Of a DNA stretch of 63,561 bases, positions 40,842-48,156 are shown in pieces (the stretch's first letter is position 1; every line of letters begins with the position of its first letter). The notes below the pieces were generated by a model, which worked only from the letters and a program-made list of their open reading frames with translations, searched no databases and was not told the origin of the DNA. The position numbers and the translations under genes are program-made. The stretch is from CAYUUR01 sp964510235 (GTDB lineage Bacteria; Patescibacteriota; Saccharimonadia; Saccharimonadales; CAYUUR01): contig CAZEBF010000002.1 in NCBI GenBank assembly GCA_964510235.1, forward strand, positions 1 through 63,561, written 5' to 3'.

Positions 40842-41053
40842 TACTTCTTGACCTCACTTTTTCGTGGTATTACAACTGCTAGTACAATATACGCAATAAT
40901 TCCAGGCATGATGCCGCTGATAAGTGTTACAAATACAAAGCCAACACGGACAAGCGTAGCGTCGACATCAAAATATTCACCAATGCCTGCACAGACACCG
41001 TCAAGTTTGCGGTCGTCATCAGACTTATAGAGCACTTTCTTCGCAGTCGCCAT
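40841..41053 (-). CDS. PspC domain membrane protein
   Basis: From the second ATG (41053, after AAGGAATGATA) it has 70 residues. KLDGVCAGIGEYFDVDATLVRVGFV is the PspC signature, followed by one membrane span (LISGIMPGIIAYIVLAVVI) and a basic end. PspC proteins sense envelope stress. Its stop overlaps the rpmG ATG. Confidence 0.88.
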   Translation of the reverse strand: MATAKKVLYKSDDDRKLDGVCAGIGEYFDVDATLVRVGFVFVTLISGIMPGIIAYIVLAVVIPRKSEVKK

Positions 41054-41113
41054 TATCATTCCTTAACTTTTATGACTCAATCTTGTTGATTCTAACAGAT
41101 TATAAATGAGATT

Positions 41114-41332
41114 TCAAGCGTCGAGTGGATGTGTTTGCCTGCCGGCACGAAACAACATATGAGCTAGGACTGCACTCCCGGCTCCCAAACCTACAGCTAG
41201 TTGAAGCGTGGGGTTTGGTAGAGCGTGTATGTCGAACTGCTCTGCTAATCCTGTTGCACCAAAGATTGCCCCACCTGCCATTGCTTCTACTACTATATTG
41301 TTTGAAATATGTGGAGCTTCTGGTGTGTTCAT
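41114..41332 (-). CDS. small membrane protein, 72 aa
   Basis: The product has two moderately apolar helices (VVEAMAGGAIFGATGLAEQF; LQLAVGLGAGSAVLAHMLF) and a polar end. It begins 16 bases after the 3' end of tRNA-Thr and on the same strand, so it may share that transcript. No family is recognised. Confidence 0.45.
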   Translation of the reverse strand: MNTPEAPHISNNIVVEAMAGGAIFGATGLAEQFDIHALPNPTLQLAVGLGAGSAVLAHMLFRAGRQTHPLDA

Positions 41333-41348
41333 AATACCTACTATACCA

Positions 41349-41423
41349 TGGAGCCGAAGACGGGGATTGAACCCGTGACCTCACCCTTACCATGGGTGCG
41401 CTCTACCACTGAGCTACTTCGGC
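41349..41423 (-). tRNA. tRNA-Thr (anticodon GGT)
   Basis: Minus strand: the acceptor GCCGAAG pairs with CTTCGGC, followed by T and CCA. The anticodon arm is CACCC-ATGGTAA-GGGTG. The T arm CGGGTTCAATCCCCG is complete. 75 nt. Confidence 0.95.
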
Positions 41424-41453
41424 ATTTTCAAGGTGTTATGATAGCAGAATCAG

Positions 41454-41819
41454 CTATTTTCTCAAAGGCCAATTGTCGTTTGGTGGCGCTGCCGTATACA
41501 ACTTGTACGGAGTAGTGTGCGGTGCAGCTTCACGAATTGCCCATGGAATCACTGTAGCTCCAAGCCCGCGCCGAGCACGGCTAAGAAATAGTTGGTCTGC
41601 TGGGTCTGCTTCTACTACAACAGGATCGAATAATTCGTCTACAGGCGTAGCGTGGAAACCTAGATGAGCGTTAGCTGGATCCTCGAGAGCAAATCCTAGT
41701 AGTCGAGACAGAGCTACATCTTTATCTGGCGCGTGCACAAAAAAATCAGCCGTACGGACTTCATTGCTAAGTCCGCAGTCATACCAAATACCATGTTCTC
41801 CACTAATCATTACTACCAT
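41454..41819 (-). CDS. hypothetical protein, 121 aa
   Basis: The frame from 41819 (or the fourth codon, 41810) has an alpha/beta pattern with VRTADFFVHAPDKDVALSRLLGFAL, FHATPVDELFDPVVVEADPADQLFLSRARRG in blocks, and a polar tail. No family is recognised. It lies between tRNA-Tyr and tRNA-Thr genes on the same strand. Confidence 0.55.
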   Translation of the reverse strand: MVVMISGEHGIWYDCGLSNEVRTADFFVHAPDKDVALSRLLGFALEDPANAHLGFHATPVDELFDPVVVEADPADQLFLSRARRGLGATVIPWAIREAAPHTTPYKLYTAAPPNDNWPLRK

Positions 41820-41888
41820 TGTAAGTCTTGCGCATGGTTGTTATCTAGTGGGATTACTAATAACACAACATAAGATGCAGTAGATCTT

Positions 41889-42010
41889 TCAGGGTGTAGG
41901 GTAATGCACATCTGCGCCCGTTCTCGGAGCAAGCTCCTGCGCGCGGGCTGGATGACCGAACCATACGAAGGTGTCCGTTTCACGGACCAGCCTTCGTAGA
42001 ACCAAATCCG
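41889..42010 (-). other. structured region downstream of tRNA-Tyr
   Basis: On the minus strand TACGAAGG-CT-GGTCCGTG-AAA-CGGACAC-CTTCGTA forms a long stem (41963-41998). GCCCG-...-GGAG-CTTG-CTCC-...-CGGGC (41916-41948) forms a second with a CTTG loop. CAGGGTGTAGG at 41890-41900 repeats the 3' end of tRNA-Tyr. No gene is evident. Confidence 0.5.
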
Positions 42011-42021
42011 GCAGCATAAAC

Positions 42022-42050
42022 CAAAGAAAAAGCCCAGACAGGCTGGGCTC
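42022..42050 (-). terminator. terminator of tRNA-Tyr
   Basis: Minus strand AGCCCA-GCCTGTC-TGGGCT is followed by TTTTCTTT, starting 7 bases after the tRNA 3' end. Confidence 0.85.
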
Positions 42051-42056
42051 TTTCTT

Positions 42057-42142
42057 TGGTGCAGGGTGTAGGATTCGAACCTACGAAGGCATAAGCCAAC
42101 AGATTTACAGTCTGTCGTGTTTGACCGCTTCACTAACCCTGC
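42057..42142 (-). tRNA. tRNA-Tyr (anticodon GTA)
   Basis: Minus strand: the acceptor GCAGGGT pairs with ACCCTGC, followed by A and CCA. The anticodon arm is ACAGA-CTGTAAA-TCTGT. A long variable arm (GGCTTATGCC) makes 86 nt, as expected for a class II tRNA. Confidence 0.95.
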
Positions 42143-42233
42143 ATGTGAGAGAGCTTATTGCGGCTCTCTCTATTGTAAAACACTTCTGGAAACTACACTC
42201 ACAAGTAGTCTCGATTGTTTAGGAGGCCTCGCA

Positions 42234-42350
42234 ATGGTCCTAAACAAAGTTGTAGACGATGCACTGTTACAATCGTCGTTCTGTGGAGCCGCCTGTAGCC
42301 CTGCGGGCTGCAGTTGCTCCCTCGGAAACGTTCAATCAGCAAGCTGTTGA
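42234..42350 (+). CDS. possible Cys-rich peptide, 38 aa
   Basis: ATG 42234 follows TTAGGAGGCCTCGCA, a very good ribosome-binding site. The peptide opens MVLNKVVDDALLQSS. Its second half, FCGAACSPAGCSCS and then LGNVQSASC, has five Cys (17, 21, 26, 28, 38) and many Ser. This leader-plus-core look would fit a modified peptide. However, the Cys codons lie in the hairpins and tRNA-like copy downstream of tRNA-Thr, on the opposite strand, so the frame may be accidental. Confidence 0.3.
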   Translation: MVLNKVVDDALLQSSFCGAACSPAGCSCSLGNVQSASC

Positions 42351-42358
42351 AAGTTTCC
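42284..42358 (-). other. tRNA-Thr 3'-end copy and hairpins downstream of tRNA-Thr(TGT)
   Basis: TGGAGCCGCCTGT at 42284-42296 repeats the complement of the tRNA 3' end (42361-42373). It is preceded by CGTTCTG, resembling the att arm of the two integrated elements. Between the copies, a stem with a CTTG loop on the tRNA strand (42325-42358) and CTGTAGCCC-TGC-GGGCTGCAG (42293-42313) can form. Confidence 0.5.
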
Positions 42359-42360
42359 TC

Positions 42361-42437
42361 TGGAGCCGCCTGTCGGATTCGAACCGACGACCTACGGTTT
42401 ACAAAACCGTCGCTCTAACCAACTGAGCTAAGGCGGC
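42361..42437 (-). tRNA. tRNA-Thr (anticodon TGT)
   Basis: Minus strand: the acceptor GCCGCCT pairs with AGGCGGC, followed by T and CCA. The anticodon arm is ACGGT-TTTGTAA-ACCGT. The T arm GTCGGTTCGAATCCGAC is intact. 77 nt. Confidence 0.95.
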
Positions 42438-42481
42438 ACTTATTGTCGTAAAAGTACCGCAAAAGTGTACCAAAACAGGGG

Positions 42482-43135
42482 TTAAATTACAACTCTTTTA
42501 GGACGAACAATGCGTTTACGCTTACCAGAAGGCTCGACTAATTTCTTAAGTTTTGCTTCAACTTCATCTGCTTCAGGCTGCATGCCACGACTTTCGTACG
42601 CTTTCATTAGCAGAGTATAGCTCTCGCGGTTCGGCTCAAGCTCAATGGCTTTATTGAGCTCATCAAACATTTGCTTGTGATTGCCAAGCTTCTCAAGCAC
42701 TTTTGCATACGCAACGTGTCTTGCTGCTAAGCCATCGTCTAGCTTCAGCGCTTGTTCAAAGGCAACTGCTGCCTTCTGGTAGTTTTCTGTCTCGTAGTAG
42801 ATCAAACCAAGGTTATGCAAACTTGACTGGGTGGCTTCAATGCTTGATGCAATCTCAAAACAGTCAATCGCGTCTTTGTATTCTTTCTGTTTGGCATACA
42901 GGATTCCTAAACGGTTGTAGGCAGCGGCATTCTTCTCATCGATTTTAAGAATCGTTAGGAGGGCTTTTTCTGCGCGTAAGAAACGGTTTTCGCGCATGCC
43001 TTGATGAGCAATGTCCCACAATCTACCAACTTTGTCAGAAATCTTTCGTGGCAGGGGTGACAATTCTTCGTCACGCCAACTGGTGCTACGAATAGCCAGT
43101 AGTCCAAAGCCAATTACTAATGCAAGTGCAAACAT
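42482..43135 (-). CDS. membrane-anchored TPR protein
   Basis: The 217 residues have an N-terminal membrane helix (FALALVIGFGLLAI) and then at least four TPR units (KNAAAYNRLGILYAKQKEYKDAI; SSLHNLGLIYYETENYQKAAVAFEQAL; LAARHVAYAKVLEKLGNHKQMFDEL). The C-terminus is basic. TPR domains hold protein partners; this one faces the cytoplasm if the anchor is oriented N-out. It follows holB by 19 bases. Confidence 0.85.
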   Translation of the reverse strand: MFALALVIGFGLLAIRSTSWRDEELSPLPRKISDKVGRLWDIAHQGMRENRFLRAEKALLTILKIDEKNAAAYNRLGILYAKQKEYKDAIDCFEIASSIEATQSSLHNLGLIYYETENYQKAAVAFEQALKLDDGLAARHVAYAKVLEKLGNHKQMFDELNKAIELEPNRESYTLLMKAYESRGMQPEADEVEAKLKKLVEPSGKRKRIVRPKRVVI

Positions 43136-43154
43136 CGCTCATAATTATAGCACG

Positions 43155-44015
43155 TTAGATGTGTAGCGACAGCGAAGTCAAGGCTAGCTTGTTGCTCGCA
43201 TTGGCCCCTAGAAGGTTATCTATCTTTGTGGCTTGTTTTCGTACTGCCTGCCATTTTTGCACTGCAGCATCGTTGCCCTTTTGAGCTGCAGACTGCTGCC
43301 CTATTCGCGCAATTCGCTCAATTGCCCACAAGAAATCTTTAACTTCGATATTTGCATTCTGTAGGTTATTCACCATAATCAGGCGCTGATAATGATTTAC
43401 ACTTATGAATTGTTTAGCGTATTCAATCGCGTTAACTAACGGATGGGCAGCCTGTGTATCGAGGGCGTATAAAAGACCAGGCAAGCCGCCACTGAGCTGA
43501 ATATTTCGGTCAAATAATGCAACGTTATTCGGCTGCATACCAGCTCTAATCTGTGCAAATGAGGGTACTTCAATGCGTAGCTGTTGTGATCGAGACAGAA
43601 TGGTCGACAGCATCTGCTGCAAGTCACTGACACACAAAAGCAGTACGGTGTCGGCTGGTGGTTCTTCTAGTGTTTTTAGTAGGGCATTTTGAGCTTCTAT
43701 TGTCATGGTGTCCGCAGAAGAAATATGCACAACACGTTGAATTGTATTGTTTGCTCCTGGAACTTTAAGACGAAGAAAATCGACAACTTGCCTGATTGAT
43801 TCTATCGATATACTTCCCTTGTCTGATGGGTCAATTCGTACATAGTGCATATCTGCATCAAGTTTTGCTATTGAAAGCAGCTGTCGTGCTAGATGTTCTG
43901 CAACGTAATCTTTGCCTACACCCTTGGGTCCGTGAAGGATTAGGCTGTTTGCAGGGTGTGCTAGCTGGCGCTTAATGGCTCGAGCTGTTTGTTCGTGTAG
44001 AATTGGCGACTGCAT
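43155..44015 (-). CDS. holB: DNA polymerase III delta' subunit-like clamp-loader protein
   Basis: In this 286-residue protein LILHGPKGVGKDYVAEHLARQLL is the P-loop and NALLKTLEEPPADTVLLL the usual clamp-loader helix, followed by an SRSQ sensor-1 stretch. The C-terminal helical part is short. The P-loop Lys-Asp replaces the Lys-Thr/Ser of DnaX, as is common in delta' subunits that do not hydrolyse ATP. Confidence 0.88.
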   Translation of the reverse strand: MQSPILHEQTARAIKRQLAHPANSLILHGPKGVGKDYVAEHLARQLLSIAKLDADMHYVRIDPSDKGSISIESIRQVVDFLRLKVPGANNTIQRVVHISSADTMTIEAQNALLKTLEEPPADTVLLLCVSDLQQMLSTILSRSQQLRIEVPSFAQIRAGMQPNNVALFDRNIQLSGGLPGLLYALDTQAAHPLVNAIEYAKQFISVNHYQRLIMVNNLQNANIEVKDFLWAIERIARIGQQSAAQKGNDAAVQKWQAVRKQATKIDNLLGANASNKLALTSLSLHI

Positions 44016-44021
44016 GGTGTT

Positions 44022-44882
44022 TCAGACCTTGGTGTCAAAGGCTTCAGGTAACTTAGATTCAAAGACGCGACGATCACCGCCGGGCAAAGTAATTTCTAGA
44101 CTACCGGCATGCAAGTAGAGTCGATCATCCGGTTCACCACCATAAAAATCATCTCCTACAATTGAGTGCTTGATATGCTGCAAATGTACACGCAATTGAT
44201 GAGTGCGACCTGTTTCTGGTTTCAGTTCAATTAAACTGTACTTCTGGTTAGTTTTTATGACTTTGTAGTGGGTTGTGGCAATTTTACCGTGAATTGTCGG
44301 GTAGAACATTTTTGGATTACGTGGATTACGACCAATCGGCACATCAATCAATGCTTCTTTCGGATCAAGCGTGCCTTTGATGACAGCATAATAGGTTTTC
44401 TTTACCTTACGGTCAGAAAACTGCTTTTGGAACCAAGTGAGTGTTTCCGGAGTTTTTGCACAAAGAATTACTCCAGATGTACCGCGATCAAGTCTATGCA
44501 CGATACCAGCACGATCGTCATCTTGAGCAAAGCCCGAGATTTTAGTACGTATGAAGGTTGCTACTGTAGCCTCTGGGTTGAAAGCACCCTTACTGTGAGT
44601 CAAGAGACCTGCCGGCTTTTCAATAACTATACAGTCATCGTTTTCAAACAAAATAGGCAGTTCAATTTCTGGTATTAGCTTAGCCTGATTAAAATCATAG
44701 TCTAGCAGTATCTCATCGCCTGGTTTGAGTCGATAGCGTCCCGGTACGATGTCACCGTTAACCGAGACTTTGCCTTGTTCACAAAGTTTATCGATGAATG
44801 AACGGCTAACATTAGGGATGGCACCTGCTAGATATGCATCAGTGCGCGGTTTGGTAGCTAATTCTGGTGCAATTAGTTTCAT
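44022..44882 (-). CDS. RluA/RluD family 23S rRNA pseudouridine synthase
   Basis: The 286 residues include an S4 domain (SRSFIDKLCEQGKVSVNGDI, about 26-45) and the catalytic domain with GIVHRLDRGTSG (Asp132 the nucleophile) and a typical ETGRTHQLRVHL. It isomerises uridines in large-subunit rRNA. It abuts trpS and is followed by holB after 6 bases. Confidence 0.93.
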   Translation of the reverse strand: MKLIAPELATKPRTDAYLAGAIPNVSRSFIDKLCEQGKVSVNGDIVPGRYRLKPGDEILLDYDFNQAKLIPEIELPILFENDDCIVIEKPAGLLTHSKGAFNPEATVATFIRTKISGFAQDDDRAGIVHRLDRGTSGVILCAKTPETLTWFQKQFSDRKVKKTYYAVIKGTLDPKEALIDVPIGRNPRNPKMFYPTIHGKIATTHYKVIKTNQKYSLIELKPETGRTHQLRVHLQHIKHSIVGDDFYGGEPDDRLYLHAGSLEITLPGGDRRVFESKLPEAFDTKV

Positions 44883-45907
44883 TAGTGTCGCAAACCAACG
44901 GCTTTTTGTACGCGAAGCAGTGTCTGAGAAGCTACTTGATTCATTGCAGCTTCTGATTCTGATAACTTGTCGTTAATAGTCTGTTGATCTGTTAATGCTA
45001 GTTTGGCTTGGAAATCAGTCAGAAACGATTGTACGACATCTGCCACAGCAGTTTTTAACGGTCCATACTGTGGTTTACCTTGGTACTCTTTAACCACTTC
45101 ATCAAGATCCTGACCGCTCAATGCACTTAAGATCACGAGAAGGTTGCTAACACCAGGGCGTTCTTTCATATCAAACTGGATTTCTCCGTGTGAATCGGTA
45201 GTAGCAGACATAATCTTTTTCTTAGCTGTTTCTGGAGTATCACCAAGGAATATAACACCCTTACCAGTGTCGTCAGATTTACTCATCTTTTTAGTAGGAT
45301 CCGCCAAATCACGAATTCTAAGTCGTTCCTGAGATTCTGCAAATGCAATCTGCTCTTTCTCAGCTTCTGGTGGCATAAGCATATCACCAAACTTGTTATT
45401 CATACGGATAGCAATATCACGCGCTAGTTCAACGTGCTGTGTTTGATCAGCGCCAACTGGTACATACTTGGCGCCGTACAACAAGATATCAGCGGCCATC
45501 AGTACTGGATAGTCAAACAGCCCTGCAGAAACCTGTGTTTTGCCCTCTCCTTTTTCCTTGAACTGTGTCATTCGGCTCAACTCGCCCATGTAGGTGAAGC
45601 AGTTGAGGATGATGGTGAGCTCGCTATGGGCTGGGACGAAGCTTTGACGGTACAGGAACGTATCTTTGTTACTTAGGTCTAGCCCGCTGGCTACAAAAAT
45701 TCGCAAGTTATGCATGGTTTGCTCGTAGAGTTTGCTGTGGTCGATAGGCGTCGTGAAACTATGCAGGTCTGGTACAAACAAATTTATCTGATACTCACCG
45801 GCATACTTCTGCTGCATCTGCACTATAGGTAACAACGCCCCGAGGTAGTTGCCAAGGTGCAGGTCATTATTTGCACGAAGTCCCGTCAAAATTACTGGTT
45901 TACTCAT
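44882..45907 (-). CDS. trpS: tryptophan--tRNA ligase
   Basis: This class Ic synthetase has 341 residues: GLRANNDLHLGNYLGALLP (HIGH region), VPVGADQTQHVELARDIA and KMSKSDDTGKG (KMSKS). It charges tRNA-Trp. It is 29 bases after the ATP-grasp-like gene; the gap holds TATACT close to the ATG and AGGAG, so it may have a promoter of its own as well as readthrough from the Trp/Tyr/Phe-rich attenuator D. Confidence 0.97.
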   Translation of the reverse strand: MSKPVILTGLRANNDLHLGNYLGALLPIVQMQQKYAGEYQINLFVPDLHSFTTPIDHSKLYEQTMHNLRIFVASGLDLSNKDTFLYRQSFVPAHSELTIILNCFTYMGELSRMTQFKEKGEGKTQVSAGLFDYPVLMAADILLYGAKYVPVGADQTQHVELARDIAIRMNNKFGDMLMPPEAEKEQIAFAESQERLRIRDLADPTKKMSKSDDTGKGVIFLGDTPETAKKKIMSATTDSHGEIQFDMKERPGVSNLLVILSALSGQDLDEVVKEYQGKPQYGPLKTAVADVVQSFLTDFQAKLALTDQQTINDKLSESEAAMNQVASQTLLRVQKAVGLRH

Positions 45908-45936
45908 AAGTTACTCCTAGTATACAACACTTCTAT

Positions 45937-46929
45937 TTAGACCAAGACCAGTCCATGCAAGGCGTTTCTAGCACCGTGCACTACTAATTCCGGGCGTGTC
46001 ACATGGACACCGCCAAGTACACGAATATCATCTGCCGATGAGACAGCAGCAAAAACGCGGAGAATCATATTGCCATGCATGTCTCCGAGTCGTGCAGAGA
46101 TAGGTGGGATGAACCTCTCGACTATCACTGCGCCATCACGATCAATCGCCTCCTGGGCGTTTCGTAGGGCTCGTGATCGAGTCACGGTACCCTTTTTACC
46201 AAATGTTGCTCTGTCCTCACTGCTGAGAACTATATCGATGTGCTGCGCTTTAGAGCACTGCAAACCCTTAACAACCATGCTATCAGCCTCATCTCCGAGC
46301 TGATCTATTGAGGACACCCGTCTGGCATGACCTGTCCGTTCGCGGTAGCCCTTACTGCCTTCGCTCCTGGCGGTTGATACAGACTGGCTAACTAGGTTAT
46401 CATGCTCATCTGTTACCTGCGACGGTTCTGTGCGCAAAAGCACTGCACGCTGTGTCTGATGCCGCGCTTCCAAAACTGTAACGTCTGTGAACGTGTCGTC
46501 AATCCGCCCAATCCGTTCTGTCGGAGCAATCACTTGCGGTACTTCGCCGATAAGCGTCATAAAGTGCTGCCGTACAAGTTGATTGAGTTGTAGCGCACTG
46601 CCACCAAGGGCTGTTGTTATGCCTATTCCGTTTGGTCGTTCTTCAATTTCGAAAGGCTGTACAGTACCATCAACAATACTGCAGTCAATACGTGCGAGCA
46701 TGGTAGGCAAACCTGTAATCTTTTGTGCAAGAGTTTCTTCTGGTATATCTGTTTCACCATTAAAATGCAGTAAACCAGCCTGAATTGCATCTGACATTTG
46801 CTGCCGATGTTCATCTGATAGTTCAATACATAGCTCAGTTGTGGTGACATCAAGCTCACCAAAACGTAACTGTTCGCCCATTTGAAGTTCAACTGGGGTA
46901 TGTAGTTGTTCTGAATTGATTGTTCTCAT
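45937..46929 (-). CDS. possible ATP-grasp-like protein, 330 aa
   Basis: MLARIDCSIVDGTVQPFEIEERPNGIG (about residues 78-104) looks like the metal- and ATP-binding end of an ATP-grasp fold. AVIVERFIPPI and ILRVFAAVSSADDIRVLGGVHVTRP near the C-terminus recall the E-x-F and R-V-F strands of circularly permuted ATP-grasp proteins. The resemblance is weak and I cannot name a substrate. It comes after attenuator D and a broken small gene, and before trpS. Confidence 0.45.
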   Translation of the reverse strand: MRTINSEQLHTPVELQMGEQLRFGELDVTTTELCIELSDEHRQQMSDAIQAGLLHFNGETDIPEETLAQKITGLPTMLARIDCSIVDGTVQPFEIEERPNGIGITTALGGSALQLNQLVRQHFMTLIGEVPQVIAPTERIGRIDDTFTDVTVLEARHQTQRAVLLRTEPSQVTDEHDNLVSQSVSTARSEGSKGYRERTGHARRVSSIDQLGDEADSMVVKGLQCSKAQHIDIVLSSEDRATFGKKGTVTRSRALRNAQEAIDRDGAVIVERFIPPISARLGDMHGNMILRVFAAVSSADDIRVLGGVHVTRPELVVHGARNALHGLVLV

Positions 46930-46939
46930 ATTGCTTCCT

Positions 46940-47226
46940 TTAAAATTCTTTCTTTATTCTTAAATGTTCTGTCGGGTTATATTGTTCGTTGAGCGCTCTT
47001 GCGACTGCTTGGCGCATTTTGGGTTCTCGGGTCATTGCTAGTGCCATGACAGCGGTGCGATGAAGTTGTTCTAGCTTTCCACGATGTTCTTCTTCGTCTT
47101 CACCTCGATATAACGGGTTGGCCAGTTGTCATACTCCCAAGCCGCCAATTGCGCGATCAGTTTATTACCACGCTTGTTTATTTGATTCTCATGCTCTGCC
47201 GTAAATGGTGACTCTAGCTCAATCAT
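46940..47226 (-). pseudogene. small gene split by a -1 frameshift, about 95 aa when joined
   Basis: ATG 47226 follows GGGAGAATCATC and encodes 51 codons (MIELESPFTAEHENQINKR...LAAWEYDNWPTR). A -1 shift near CCCGTTATATCG (about 47108-47119) lets the second frame continue as YRGEDEEEHRGKLEQLHRTA and on to IKKEF, with TAA at 46940-46942, 10 bases from the next ATG. The joined product is a charged helical protein. This is either a recent mutation, a programmed shift, or a sequencing error. Confidence 0.6.
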
Positions 47227-47250
47227 GATGATTCTCCCTATTTTGACATT

Positions 47251-47276
47251 AAAAAACCGCCTGTTCGCGAGGCGGT
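47251..47276 (-). terminator. attenuator terminator D
   Basis: Minus strand ACCGCCT-CGCGAAC-AGGCGGT is followed by six T, about 24 bases before ATG 47226 and 24 bases after leader peptide D. Confidence 0.8.
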
Positions 47277-47299
47277 CTGCTGTTTGTATGTAGTTCTAT

Positions 47300-47377
47300 T
47301 TATTGACAATAGGAAACAAAGCGCCACGCATAAGCGGGTGTAAACCAATATCCAAAAAAGTTTATGCTATGTTTCAT
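47300..47377 (-). CDS. leader peptide D, 25 aa, aromatic-rich
   Basis: ATG 47377 is 9 bases from the -10 box, so the mRNA should be leaderless. The peptide has MKHSINFFGYWFTPAYAW near its start, followed by RFVSYCQ: 4 Phe, 3 Tyr and 2 Trp in 25 codons. A terminator follows. This is the classical design of an amino-acid attenuator, here for Trp or aromatic supply, and the operon downstream leads to trpS. Confidence 0.6.
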   Translation of the reverse strand: MKHSINFFGYWFTPAYAWRFVSYCQ

Positions 47378-47386
47378 AACTACCAT

Positions 47387-47415
47387 AAAATACTACGTTA
47401 TAAATAACATGTCAA
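47387..47415 (-). promoter_or_regulatory. promoter D
   Basis: Minus strand TTGACA (47410-47415), a 17-base spacer and TATTTT (47387-47392). The -35 overlaps the TGA stop of the 64-residue gene upstream. Confidence 0.7.
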
Positions 47416-47606
47416 ATAATTCGTATAGAAGTGTCTACGGCGCCTGCAGCAGTTTCCATGTCATATATGGCTGCCATTTGCTCATCAAATACTTCAATCT
47501 CTCTCTGTGTAAATACGACCCCAGCAGCTACTGCAATATCACCCTTCACCCTCTTGCCTGGCAGCTCTGCTACTCTAAAAAAGTCGTTTGATGATTCTCG
47601 TGCCAT
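47412..47606 (-). CDS. small acidic protein, 64 aa
   Basis: The product has FFRVAELPGKRVKGDIAVAAGVVFTQREIEVFDEQM with an alpha/beta pattern and no membrane segment. The ribosome-binding site is weak. It is a single gene between the rpsI terminator region and attenuator D. No family is recognised. Confidence 0.45.
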   Translation of the reverse strand: MARESSNDFFRVAELPGKRVKGDIAVAAGVVFTQREIEVFDEQMAAIYDMETAAGAVDTSIRII

Positions 47607-47630
47607 AATTGCTTAGTATATCAAACAAAT

Positions 47631-47660
47631 AAAAAGTCCGGATTTACTCCGAACTTTTTA
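47631..47660. terminator. bidirectional terminator
   Basis: AAAAAGTCCGGA-TTTAC-TCCGAACTTTTT has A and T tracts on both sides of the stem and can stop transcription from either direction. A second stem, GGAAAGAGG-AATCA-CCTCTTTCC, follows at about 47714-47737, just after the rpsI stop in the minus direction. Confidence 0.75.
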
Positions 47661-47757
47661 TTACAGTTTCCGGATGATAGGCAGCCGGAATAATCTACGA
47701 TTATGCCGCGCGATGGAAAGAGGAATCACCTCTTTCCATAGACAAGCGTAGCGTGGT

Positions 47758-48156
47758 CTAACGCTTTGTAAACTGGCGCTGCTTACGTGCACCCTTAAGA
47801 CCGAACTTCTTGCGTTCTTTCTCTCGTGGGTCGCGACCAAGCAGATCAGCTCGCTTGAGCGTGCTCTTGAGGTCTTCGTTCATGACAGCTAAAGCCTTAG
47901 CGATGCCAAGACGGATAGCGTCAACTTGACCAGCATGTCCACCACCACTGACAACAGCTGAGACATTATACTTGTTCTCTTGTTCAAGGACAGCAAATGG
48001 CTTTTGCAGCTCAGTCAGCAGGTTCTTACTGTCTGCCAAGTATTCAGCGGCAGGCTTACCATTGACGGTAATTTCACCCTTACCAGCAGTCAAACGAACG
48101 CGAGCTGTTGCGCTTTTGCGGCGGCCAAGTGCGTAGAAATAGTTATTCGCAGCCAT
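47758..48156 (-). CDS. rpsI: ribosomal protein uS9
   Basis: At 132 residues it has the start FYALGRRKSATARVRLTAGKG and the basic end RKQRQFTKR that reaches the P-site tRNA. Its ATG overlaps the rplM stop, the usual rplM-rpsI pair. Confidence 0.97.
   Translation of the reverse strand: MAANNYFYALGRRKSATARVRLTAGKGEITVNGKPAAEYLADSKNLLTELQKPFAVLEQENKYNVSAVVSGGGHAGQVDAIRLGIAKALAVMNEDLKSTLKRADLLGRDPREKERKKFGLKGARKQRQFTKR

Noticed and set aside
41813..42133. 106-residue ORF through tRNA-Tyr
   Set aside because: It is the tRNA and its hairpins read in another frame.
42117..42233. N-terminal extension of the Cys-rich ORF to 77 residues
   Set aside because: The extension is antisense to tRNA-Tyr; the internal ATG 42234 has the ribosome-binding site.
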